Of a stretch of DNA of 64,000 nucleotides, positions 34,556-42,436 are shown piece after piece (within the stretch, counting starts at the first letter, position 1; every line of letters begins with the position of its first letter). A program made the translations under genes and the position numbers. The notes under the pieces were generated by a model. That model was not told the origin of the DNA and did no database searches. It was given only the letters and a program-made list of their open reading frames with translations. This DNA comes from Ramlibacter sp. PS4R-6 (GTDB taxonomy: Bacteria > Pseudomonadota > Gammaproteobacteria > Burkholderiales > Burkholderiaceae_C), in assembly GCF_037572775.1 (NCBI RefSeq), contig NZ_JBBHKA010000001.1, positions 3,162,001 through 3,226,000 on the forward strand, in the 5' to 3' direction.

Positions 34556-36546
34556 ACCGGTTCGACTCGCTGCCGCGCGAAACCCGGGACACCTTGTTCC
34601 TGCTGGCCGTGATCGCTTGGATCGTGGTGCCGCAGGTCCCGCACATCCCCGTGTGGTGCACCATGCTCGGCGCGGGCGTGCTCCTGTGGCGCGGCTGGCT
34701 GGCCGTCGCCTCGAAGCCGCTGCCGGGCAAGGGCTGGCTGCTGGCGCTGCTGGCCGTCGCGGTGGCGGCCACCTTCGCCACGCACCGCACGGTGCTCGGG
34801 CGCGACGCGGGCGTGACGATGATCGTCGTGCTGCTGGCGCTGAAGACGCTGGAGCTGCGCGCCAAGCGCGACATCTTCGTGGTGTTCTTCCTGGGCTTCT
34901 TTACGATGCTCACCAACTTCTTCTTCTCGCAGTCGCTGGCCACGGCGGGGGCGATGCTTCTGGCGCTGCTCGGCCTGCTGACGGCGCTGGTCAACGCGCA
35001 CATGCCCGTGGGCAAGCCGCCGCTGTCCGAGGCGGCGCGCACGGCCGGCTGGATGACCCTGCTCGGCGCACCGGTGATGGCCGTGCTGTTCGTGCTGTTC
35101 CCGCGCTTCGCGCCGCTGTGGGGCACGCCCGGCGATGCGATGGCGGGCCGCAGCGGCCTTTCGTCCACCATGCAGGTGGGCAACATCGCGTCGCTGGCGC
35201 TGGACGAGAGCATCGCCATGCGCGTGAAGTTCGAGGGCAGCCTGCCGGCGCAGCAGGACATGTACTTCCGCGGTCCGGTGCTGTCCACCTTCGACGGCCG
35301 CGAGTGGCGCCCGCTGCAGCAGCGCTTCGCCACGCTGGCCTTCACCGGCATCTCGCAGCTGCAGGTGCTGGGGCCGCCGGTGCACTACGAGGTCACCCTG
35401 GAGCCCACCAACCGGCCCTGGCTGATGGTGCTCGACGCCGCACAGCAGGCGCCCCAGTCGCCGGGGATGGACACGGTCATGACCAGCGAGCTGGTGTGGC
35501 TCGCCAATCGCGCCGTCACCGACCTGCTTCGCTACAAGGCCGAGAGCCACACGCAGTTCCGCCACGGGCCGCGCACGATCGCGGCGCTGGCGCCCGAATA
35601 CCTGGCGCTGCCCCCCGACTTCAACCCGCGCACGCAGCAGCTGGCGTCCCAGATGCGCGCCGAGGGCGCGGTCGTCCGCGGCGGCACGCCCGCCTTCGTG
35701 CAGGCCGCGCTCGACCGGCTGCGCGGCGGCGGCTACCGCTACACGCTCGACCCCGGCGTCTACGGCGCGGACACCGCCGACGAGTTCTGGTTCGACCGCA
35801 AGGAGGGCTTCTGCGAGCACATCGCCTCGGCGTTCGTGGTCCTGATGCGCTCGGCCGGCATCCCGGCGCGCGTGGTCACCGGCTACCAGGGCGGCGAGCT
35901 CAATCGCGTGGACGGCTATTGGGTCGTGCGCCAGAGCGACGCGCACGCCTGGACGGAGGTCTGGTTCGCGGGCCAGGGCTGGGTGCGCGTGGACCCGACG
36001 TCGGCCGTCGCGCCCGGCCGCATCGGCTCGCTGCAGCGCCTGGCGCCGCCGCAAGGCGCCCTGGCCGCCGCCTTCGGCAGCGTCACGCCGGGGCTGGCCC
36101 TGAACCTGCGCGCCGCCTGGGAGGCGATCAACAACGCCTGGAACCAGCGCATCCTGAACTACACGCAAAGCCGCCAGCTCAATCTGCTGAAGGACATCGG
36201 CTTCCTGGCCCCCAGCTGGGAGGACCTGGCCTTCGTGCTGATCGCGATCGTCGTGCTGGTCGCCATCGGCGGGGCCGCGTGGACGGTCTGGGACCGGCGC
36301 GAGCACGACCCGTGGCTGCGCCTCCTGCACCGCGTGCGCCGCCGCCTCGCCTCGAACGGGATGAATCTCACACCTGCGGCGCCCCCGCGCCGGATTGCGA
36401 TGCTCGTCACAGCGCAATTCGGCCAAGCCGGTGCACAGTTGGCGGACTGGCTGTTGAAACTGGAGCAACAGCGGTACGCGCCGTCGGCCAGCGCCGACCT
36501 GCGCGCGTTACGCAGAGAACTGAGGACCATCGCCTGGCCCGCCTGA
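34549..36546 (+). CDS. Membrane transglutaminase-like protein (TgpA family)
   Basis: A 665-residue protein with about six N-terminal helices, a large extracytoplasmic domain, one further helix (near LAFVLIAIVVLVAIGGA) and a cytoplasmic DUF4129-like tail. The catalytic triad of the transglutaminase/papain fold is intact: Cys422 in EGFCEH, His466 in DAHAWTE and Asp482 in VDPTSAVAP. The Pseudomonas relative TgpA is essential there, and its physiological substrate is unclear. ATG 34549 overlaps the DUF58 gene by 7 bases. The stop overlaps the mltB start by one base. Confidence 0.92.
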   Translation: MLNRFDSLPRETRDTLFLLAVIAWIVVPQVPHIPVWCTMLGAGVLLWRGWLAVASKPLPGKGWLLALLAVAVAATFATHRTVLGRDAGVTMIVVLLALKTLELRAKRDIFVVFFLGFFTMLTNFFFSQSLATAGAMLLALLGLLTALVNAHMPVGKPPLSEAARTAGWMTLLGAPVMAVLFVLFPRFAPLWGTPGDAMAGRSGLSSTMQVGNIASLALDESIAMRVKFEGSLPAQQDMYFRGPVLSTFDGREWRPLQQRFATLAFTGISQLQVLGPPVHYEVTLEPTNRPWLMVLDAAQQAPQSPGMDTVMTSELVWLANRAVTDLLRYKAESHTQFRHGPRTIAALAPEYLALPPDFNPRTQQLASQMRAEGAVVRGGTPAFVQAALDRLRGGGYRYTLDPGVYGADTADEFWFDRKEGFCEHIASAFVVLMRSAGIPARVVTGYQGGELNRVDGYWVVRQSDAHAWTEVWFAGQGWVRVDPTSAVAPGRIGSLQRLAPPQGALAAAFGSVTPGLALNLRAAWEAINNAWNQRILNYTQSRQLNLLKDIGFLAPSWEDLAFVLIAIVVLVAIGGAAWTVWDRREHDPWLRLLHRVRRRLASNGMNLTPAAPPRRIAMLVTAQFGQAGAQLADWLLKLEQQRYAPSASADLRALRRELRTIAWPA

Positions 36547-37649
36547 TGCGAGCTGCCACCCGGACATTTTTCGCGATGCTCGCCATTGCCTTGAGCGCGT
36601 CTGCGCTGTTCGCCGCCTCGCCCGCCACCGCGCAGGCCGCGCGCAAGGCCGCCGTGCCCGAGCGTTCGCCCTACCGCGGCGTGCCCTATGCCACGCGCGT
36701 GGACGCGATGCAGTGGGCCGACGAGATGGCGCAGCGCCGCGGCCTCGATGCGCGCTGGGTGCGCGGCGCCGTCGCGCGCGCGCAGCTGCTGCCCACGGTG
36801 GTGCGCCTGATGCAGCCCGCCCCGGCCGGCACGCCCAAGAACTGGGCCGTGTACCGCTCGCGCTTCATCGACCCCGTGCGCATCGCCGCCGGCGTGAAGT
36901 TCTGGAAACAGAACGAGGCGACGCTCGCGCGCGCGGAGCAGGAGTACGGCGTGCCGGCCGAAATGGTCGTCGGCATCGTCGGCGTGGAAACCATCTACGG
37001 CCAGCAAATGGGCAACTTCCGCGTGCTGGACGCGCTGGCCACGCTGGCCTTCGACTTCCCCGCGAGCCACCCGCGCGCCGCCGACCGCAGCGCGTACTTC
37101 CGCGGCGAGCTCGAGGCCTTCCTGGCCGCCGAGAGCGAGAAGAAGGCCGACCCGACCCAGCCCCTGGGCAGCTACGCCGGCGCCATGGGCATGCCGCAGT
37201 TCATGCCGAGCAGCTGGGCGAAGTGGGCGGTGGACTTCGATGGTGACAAGCGCATCGACCTGCGCGCCAGCCCCGCCGACGTGATCGGCTCGGTGGCCAA
37301 CTATTTCAAGAGCTACGGCTGGCAGCCCGGCGTGCCCACGCACTTTCCCGTGAGCTTCGACCCGATGCGGCTGGACCTGGAGGCATTGCTGGCGCCGGAC
37401 ATCCTGCCCACCTTCAGCGCGGAGCGTTTCGGCGACCTGGGCGCCGTGCTCGACACCCCGGGGCGCGAGCACGCGGGCAAGCTGGCGCTGATCGAGTTGC
37501 AAAACGGCGACAACCCGCCCCGGTACGTAGCCGGGACGGAGAACTTCTACGTCATCACGCGGTACAACTGGTCCAGTTACTACGCCATGGCGGTGATCGA
37601 ACTGGGCAACGAAGTCAAGGCCGCCATCGCGGCGGAGCGCGGATCATGA
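36546..37649 (+). CDS. mltB: Lytic murein transglycosylase B
   Basis: A 367-residue periplasmic peptidoglycan lyase. The signal peptide is FFAMLAIALSASALFAASPATAQA, without a lipobox Cys, so it is soluble or loosely attached. The catalytic Glu148 is in GIVGVETIYGQQMGNFRVL, followed by family segments SYAGAMGMPQFMPSSWAKWA and DFDGDKRIDL. It cleaves the MurNAc-GlcNAc bond, producing 1,6-anhydro ends. Start and stop overlap its neighbours, so it is translated together with the MoxR/DUF58/TgpA set, linking that set to the cell wall. Confidence 0.93.
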   Translation: MRAATRTFFAMLAIALSASALFAASPATAQAARKAAVPERSPYRGVPYATRVDAMQWADEMAQRRGLDARWVRGAVARAQLLPTVVRLMQPAPAGTPKNWAVYRSRFIDPVRIAAGVKFWKQNEATLARAEQEYGVPAEMVVGIVGVETIYGQQMGNFRVLDALATLAFDFPASHPRAADRSAYFRGELEAFLAAESEKKADPTQPLGSYAGAMGMPQFMPSSWAKWAVDFDGDKRIDLRASPADVIGSVANYFKSYGWQPGVPTHFPVSFDPMRLDLEALLAPDILPTFSAERFGDLGAVLDTPGREHAGKLALIELQNGDNPPRYVAGTENFYVITRYNWSSYYAMAVIELGNEVKAAIAAERGS

Positions 37650-38266
37650 TCGACTGCGCATCCTGGTCGAAGGCCTGGCGCGCGCTCGGCGCTCGCGAGG
37701 GCGGCGAGTCGCTGCACAGGAAACTCGTGCAGTGCTGGAGCGAAGACCACCGCCACTACCACACGCTGCAGCACCTGCGCGAATGCTTCGAGCTGCTCAC
37801 GGGCATCGAGCTCACGCCCGAAGAGTCGGCGCAGGTCGCCATCGCGCTGTGGTTCCACGACGCCTACTACGACCCGCGCCGCGACGACAACGAGCGCCGC
37901 AGCGCCGACTGGGCGCGGCGCGAGGCGATCGCCGCCGGCGTGCCTCAGGCCACCGCGCAGCGCGTGCACGACATGATCATGGCCACCGTGGACCACCAGC
38001 CGCAGGCCGACAAGGCGATGCAGGCGCTGGTCGACATCGACCTGTCCATCCTCGGCGCCGAGCTCGCGCGCTTCGACGAATCCGACGAGCAGGTCCGCCG
38101 CGAGTACGGCCACGTGCCCGAGGCCGAGTGGCGCGTGGGCCGCAGGCGCGTGCTGCAGAACTTCCTCGATCGCGAGCGCCTGTACGGCTCGGACGACTTC
38201 CATTCGCGCTTCGAGGAGCGCGCGCGGGAGAACCTGAAGCGTTCGCTGGCGCGCCTGGGTAGCTGA
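37646..38266 (+). CDS. HD-domain predicted metal-dependent phosphohydrolase
   Basis: A 206-residue all-helical protein. The metal-binding residues are in HRHYHTLQHLRE, LWFHDAYYDPRRDDNERRSA (His-Asp pair) and ATVDHQ with an acidic DIDLSILG later. The family is annotated as predicted HD phosphohydrolases, with nucleotide-like substrates assumed. The ATGA overlap with mltB makes it the fifth gene of the operon. A hairpin follows its stop. I cannot assign a reaction. Confidence 0.85.
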   Translation: MIDCASWSKAWRALGAREGGESLHRKLVQCWSEDHRHYHTLQHLRECFELLTGIELTPEESAQVAIALWFHDAYYDPRRDDNERRSADWARREAIAAGVPQATAQRVHDMIMATVDHQPQADKAMQALVDIDLSILGAELARFDESDEQVRREYGHVPEAEWRVGRRRVLQNFLDRERLYGSDDFHSRFEERARENLKRSLARLGS

Positions 38267-38272
38267 GCGTTT

Positions 38273-38292
38273 CGGTCCTACGACGCGGACCG
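38273..38292 (+). terminator. Hairpin after the five-gene operon
   Basis: CGGTCC and GGACCG pair across an 8-base loop, 6 bases after the HD gene stop, followed by the moderately T-rich TCGTTGTCTGTCTT. Probably the operon terminator. A further imperfect hairpin (GCCC...GTGA atct TCAC...GGGC) lies at about 38319-38340, before the lipoprotein gene. Confidence 0.5.
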
Positions 38293-38359
38293 TCGTTGTC
38301 TGTCTTACGGACCGGCTTGCCCGCGTGAATCTTCACGGGCTCACACCCAGGAGTGGCCC

Positions 38360-39811
38360 ATGAATAAGTACAACTGGCTCACCTGCGCATTCGTGGTCGT
38401 TGCGGCGCTCGCGATGGCGTCATGCGGCGGCGGCGGTGGCGGCACGTCCTCCACGCCCCCACCCACCACGACGGCGGGCACGGGCACCGACACTCCTACG
38501 GGCGGAGGCACGGGCGGGCCGACGACGAGCGGCACGGGCTCGACGGGCGGGACGAATACGCCTGCGCCGACGCCTTCCCCGTCCATGGCGGTCAACACCG
38601 AGTTCGAGGTGTCACCCGTCACCATCGACAAGGCCGATTCGCACGTGGCCCGCACCCCGGACGGCGGTTTCGTCGTGGTGTGGGCGGCGAGCTCCCGCTT
38701 CACGGGCGCGAATTCGCCGGAGCAAGGCATCTTCGCGCGCAGCTACGCGGCCGACGGCACGGCGCTCGGCCCGGAGTTCCGCGTTTCCGACGGTCCGCTC
38801 ACGGGCTGGTCCTTCTACAACCCCCACGTCACGACGCTCGCCGACGGCAGCATCGTCGCTGCCTGGGGAGCGACCGACGGCAACGGCTATTTCGCGCAGA
38901 TGCGGCGTTTCACCGCGAACGGGCAGAAAGGCTACGGGGAGTCGCGGCCCTCGGTGCGTGCGACGAACATCGTGCGGCTGGGCGACGGCGGCTATGTGCG
39001 GTTCGAGATTGCTCTCGCGCCGACGTTCGGCGTGACGAGCCAGGAGGCCATCGGCCAGCGCTACAGCGCGGCGAATGCGATGGTCGGCGAACCCTTCACC
39101 GTCCTGCCGGCCGGTATCCGCCTGCAGCGATTCTTCGTCGCGCCGACGCCCGACGGCGGCTTCGCCGTGAGCTGGGCCGCGTACACGTCGACCGAGAGCG
39201 CGCCGCTGGAATGGTACGTGCGGCGTTATGCGGCCGATGCCGCACCGCTCGGCGCGCCGACCCTCGCGGCGACCTTGACGGGCGTGTCGGGCCAGCGTCC
39301 CGTCGCCGCCGACTTCACGGTGCTCGCGCAAGGCAATTTCGCGTTCGGGGCCTTGGTGGACGACTTCAGGAATTGCACCGGCGGTATCACCGCGAGCGTG
39401 ATGGTCGCCAGCCCCACCGGCGCGCCGCTGGGACCTTTCGTCGCCATTGACGGCGAGGCGGACGTCGCGAAGAAGGCCTGCCCGACCCCGAGCGGCTACC
39501 CCGTGTTCAACCCCAACCATCGGGCGCTCGCCCTCGCGCCGCTCGACGACGGCAACTTCCTGGCCTCCTGGGTAACCGAAACGCGCCTGCCCGGCGCGGT
39601 GATGGTCCGCCGCTTCAGCCCGTCGGCGCAAGCGCTCGGCGGTGTGGTCGTCGCGACGGCGCCGCGCGCGTTCTCCAACGACTACCTGGCCGCCGCGGGT
39701 ACGGGGAACAACGGCGCGGTCGTTACCTGGTCGCACGTGGGCGACCGGCCCGACTCACCCGAGACGAGCTTGCGAGCGCATCTCTGGTCACCTTCGACGC
39801 AACTAGAGTGA
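38360..39811 (+). CDS. Predicted lipoprotein with beta-propeller-like repeats
   Basis: A 483-residue protein I do not recognise by name. A signal peptide ends in AMASC, a plausible lipobox, followed by Gly6 and a Thr/Gly/Pro linker of about 55 residues. The rest carries spaced Gly-Phe-x-Val-x-Trp units: GGFVVVW (about residue 100), GSIVAAW (165), GGFAVSW (267), GNFLASW (396) and GAVVTW (451), with partners such as IFARSYAADGTALGPEFRVS. This recurring pattern is common in secreted propeller or adhesin-like proteins. It is probably an outer-membrane lipoprotein exposed to the periplasm or surface. It has its own leader and overlaps the convergent TPR gene by 9 bases. Confidence 0.75.
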   Translation: MNKYNWLTCAFVVVAALAMASCGGGGGGTSSTPPPTTTAGTGTDTPTGGGTGGPTTSGTGSTGGTNTPAPTPSPSMAVNTEFEVSPVTIDKADSHVARTPDGGFVVVWAASSRFTGANSPEQGIFARSYAADGTALGPEFRVSDGPLTGWSFYNPHVTTLADGSIVAAWGATDGNGYFAQMRRFTANGQKGYGESRPSVRATNIVRLGDGGYVRFEIALAPTFGVTSQEAIGQRYSAANAMVGEPFTVLPAGIRLQRFFVAPTPDGGFAVSWAAYTSTESAPLEWYVRRYAADAAPLGAPTLAATLTGVSGQRPVAADFTVLAQGNFAFGALVDDFRNCTGGITASVMVASPTGAPLGPFVAIDGEADVAKKACPTPSGYPVFNPNHRALALAPLDDGNFLASWVTETRLPGAVMVRRFSPSAQALGGVVVATAPRAFSNDYLAAAGTGNNGAVVTWSHVGDRPDSPETSLRAHLWSPSTQLE

Positions 39812-41464
39812 GCTGATCGCAAGGCGTTGCTGCAGCGCCTGCACGACGCGCTCCACCTGTTTCGCGCGCGCCTCGCCAAAGCCGCGGCGGAACAGGCGCA
39901 GCGTCGGGTACCACGGGCAGTCCTCGCGCTCCAGCAGCCAGCGCCAGTCGGCGTTGGGCGCGAGCAGAACCCAGCACTCCTTGCCGATGGCGCCCGCGAG
40001 GTGCGCGATGGAGGTGTCCACCGTGATCACCAGGTCCAGGTTCTCGATCATCGCCGCGCTGTCGGTGAAGTCGTTCCACTCGCCCGTGAGGTCGACGAGC
40101 TGCTCCCCGCCCGGCGCGATGTCGGTGAACACGCCGCACTCGCCCTTCTGCAGGCTGAAGCACTGCAGTTCCGGCATGTCCAGCAGCGGACGGAAATGCG
40201 ACAGCCGCACGGCGCGGTTGTTGTTGTTCACCTGGCGCAGCGAGCCGGACCATGCCAGGCCCACGCGCAGCCGCCCTTCGGCAGGCGGCAGGCGCTGCCC
40301 CCATTCCTGCACGTTGTCCTGCGGCGCGCGCAGGTAGGGAATGCCGGCGGGGATGGACTCCAGCCGCGTGCCGTAGTGCATCGGCAGGTCCAGCAGCGCG
40401 ACGTGGTGGTCGGCCTCCAGCACCTTGCCGCCCTTGAGGCATTCCACGCCGGGGAAGCTGTGCTCCACCAGCGGCACCAGCTCCTGCTGGATCACGCCGT
40501 ACACGGTGGCGCCGTCGGCCTGCAGCTCGCGCACGTAGCGGATGAACTGGATCACGTCGCCGAGGCCCTGCTCCGCATACACCGCGATGCGCTTGCCGCG
40601 GGCCGGCTGCGCGGTGCGGCCCTGCCACTCCAGCTGCGGGTTGTAGAACGGCGGACGCACCATGCGCTCGGTGTCGCGCCAGCGGCGCGCGTACATGGGC
40701 CAGCCTTCTTCGAGCCGGCCCCCGAGCAGCAGCGTGAACGCGAGGTCGATCTCGGCGAGCGAGAACTCGGGCTGGAGTTCGAGCGCGCGGCGCAAGTACT
40801 TCTCCGCCTCTTCGAGCTGGTTCAGGTTCAGGTACGCGGTGCCCAGGATGCGCACCGCGTAAGGGTTGTCCGGTGCGAGCTCGATCGCCTTCTGCGCGTG
40901 CGCCAGCGCCCCCTGGAAATCCTCGATGCGCCACAACACGCCCGAGAGATCCACCTGCGCCTCCATGAAATCGGGCTTGAGGGCGAGCGCCTTGCGGTAC
41001 AGGCGCACCGACTTTTCCACCGCACCGGTGTGTTCCAGGCAGAAGCCGTAGTTGAGGAGCACGCTCGGCTCCTCCACTTTCAGGTCGTGCAGGTGCTCGT
41101 AGGCTTTCAACGCCGGCGGGTAGTGCTTGCGGCGCAGGTACAGCTGGCCCTGCATCTGCAGCAGCGTGATGTCGTCGGGGTTCGCGCTGACGGCGGCGAC
41201 GAGCGCCGGCTCGACCTCCGCTTCGCGCTGCTGCGCACCCAGCATGCGCACCAGCTCCAGCCACAGCTCCGCACGGCGCGGCGCGACGCGGCACGCATCG
41301 CTCATCCAGGCCGTGGCCGCCCAGCCGTCGCCCGTGCCCGCGAACGCCTGCGCCAGGCCCACACGCGGATCGGGCGACAGCGGCATCGTGCGCAGCACCG
41401 CGGCGAACACGTGCACGGCTTCGTGGAAGCGCCCGCCCTTGAGGAGCGCGACGCCCTGCTCCAT
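39803..41464 (-). CDS. TPR protein with C-terminal glycosyltransferase-9-like domain
   Basis: A 553-residue cytoplasmic protein. Residues about 1-260 are tetratricopeptide repeats (for example EKSVRLYRKALALKPDFMEA, ALAHAQKAIELAPDNPYAVR, EEAEKYLRRALELQPEFSLA). The remainder resembles heptosyltransferase/GT9-type folds: RIAVYAEQGLGDVIQFIRYV, GLAWSGS and DLVITVDTSIAHLAGAIGK. Such proteins are thought to glycosylate proteins or envelope polymers. Start is uncertain: ATG 41464 lacks a clear ribosome-binding site, and a TTG at 41485 would form TTGA with the alpha-E stop. It follows the alpha-E gene by 17 bases in the same direction. Confidence 0.82.
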   Translation of the reverse strand: MEQGVALLKGGRFHEAVHVFAAVLRTMPLSPDPRVGLAQAFAGTGDGWAATAWMSDACRVAPRRAELWLELVRMLGAQQREAEVEPALVAAVSANPDDITLLQMQGQLYLRRKHYPPALKAYEHLHDLKVEEPSVLLNYGFCLEHTGAVEKSVRLYRKALALKPDFMEAQVDLSGVLWRIEDFQGALAHAQKAIELAPDNPYAVRILGTAYLNLNQLEEAEKYLRRALELQPEFSLAEIDLAFTLLLGGRLEEGWPMYARRWRDTERMVRPPFYNPQLEWQGRTAQPARGKRIAVYAEQGLGDVIQFIRYVRELQADGATVYGVIQQELVPLVEHSFPGVECLKGGKVLEADHHVALLDLPMHYGTRLESIPAGIPYLRAPQDNVQEWGQRLPPAEGRLRVGLAWSGSLRQVNNNNRAVRLSHFRPLLDMPELQCFSLQKGECGVFTDIAPGGEQLVDLTGEWNDFTDSAAMIENLDLVITVDTSIAHLAGAIGKECWVLLAPNADWRWLLEREDCPWYPTLRLFRRGFGEARAKQVERVVQALQQRLAISSL

Positions 41465-41481
41465 CGGGTTGGGGGGCGAGC

Positions 41482-42435
41482 TCAAGTCGGGATCAGGAAG
41501 TCGCGGCTGATGCGCCCGCCCAGCTCGTTCACGCGGTCGAGGAACTGCGTGAGGTAGGCGTGCAGGCCGGTGGCGAGGATCTCGTCGATGCTGCCGTACT
41601 GCAGCTCCGCCTGCAATTTGCCGGCGCGGCGCTGCGTCTCGGCCGACTGGTCGTTGGCCACGGCGGCGAGGTTGTGCACGACCTCGTTCAGGCTCGCGTG
41701 CAGCGAACGCGGCATGTCGGGGCGCAGGATCAAGAGGTCGGCCACGCGCTCGGGCTTGATCACGTCGCGGTACACCTTGCGGTAGATCTCGAAGCCGGAC
41801 ACCGAGCGCAGGATCGCGCTCCAGTGGTAGAAGTCGTACTCCTGGTCCTTCTCGCTGGCGGCGCCGAAGAAGTCGCTCTGCACGGCATGGAACTTCACGT
41901 CGACAAGGCGCGCGGTGTTGTCCGAGCGCTCCAGGAAGGTGCCCAGGCGCATGAAGTGCAGCGCCTCGTCCATCAGCATCGTGCCGACGGTGACGCCACG
42001 CGACAGGTGCGAGCGGAACTTCACCCATTCGAAGAACTGGCCCGGGTCCGTCTCGAACTCGCCGGCGCGGATCATGCGGTTGGCTTCGAGCCAGGTCTGG
42101 TTGATGGTTTCCCAGGCTTCGGTGGTGAGCGAGCCGCGAACGGCCCGCGCGTTCTCGCGCGCCGCCTTCAGGCAGGACATGATGGACGAGGGATTGCTCT
42201 CGTCCTTGACCATGAACTGCATGACGCTGTGCGGGATGACGTCGCCGTGCTTGGCGCTGTAGGCCGGCATCAGCTCGCTGATCGACAGCATGCCTTGCCA
42301 GCCGACCTGCGCGACGGCGGCCGATTGCGGCAGCAGCGACGTCTGGTAATTGACGTCGAGCATGCGGGCGGTGTTCTCGGCCCGCTCCGTGTAGCGGGCC
42401 ATCCAGAACAGGTGATCGGCTGTGCGCGAGAGCAT
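41482..42435 (-). CDS. Alpha-E domain protein (DUF403)
   Basis: A 317-residue, almost all-helical protein of the alpha-E family. The N-terminus MLSRTADHLFWMARYTERAE is the family signature; later segments include SVMQFMVKDESNPSSIMSCL and LGTFLERSDNTARLVDVKF. It has no known enzymatic motif and is thought to act with the circularly permuted ATP-grasp protein encoded one base upstream. Its fused counterpart forms the C-terminal part of the protein at 58688-61333, sharing LFWxxRYTERxENTAR. Translational coupling with the ATP-grasp gene implies a complex. Confidence 0.9.
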   Translation of the reverse strand: MLSRTADHLFWMARYTERAENTARMLDVNYQTSLLPQSAAVAQVGWQGMLSISELMPAYSAKHGDVIPHSVMQFMVKDESNPSSIMSCLKAARENARAVRGSLTTEAWETINQTWLEANRMIRAGEFETDPGQFFEWVKFRSHLSRGVTVGTMLMDEALHFMRLGTFLERSDNTARLVDVKFHAVQSDFFGAASEKDQEYDFYHWSAILRSVSGFEIYRKVYRDVIKPERVADLLILRPDMPRSLHASLNEVVHNLAAVANDQSAETQRRAGKLQAELQYGSIDEILATGLHAYLTQFLDRVNELGGRISRDFLIPT

Positions 42436-42436
42436 G

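Noticed and set aside
38400-39450. Alternative frames of 211 and 342 codons inside the lipoprotein gene
   Set aside because: They lack a signal peptide and repeats; the 483-residue frame has both.
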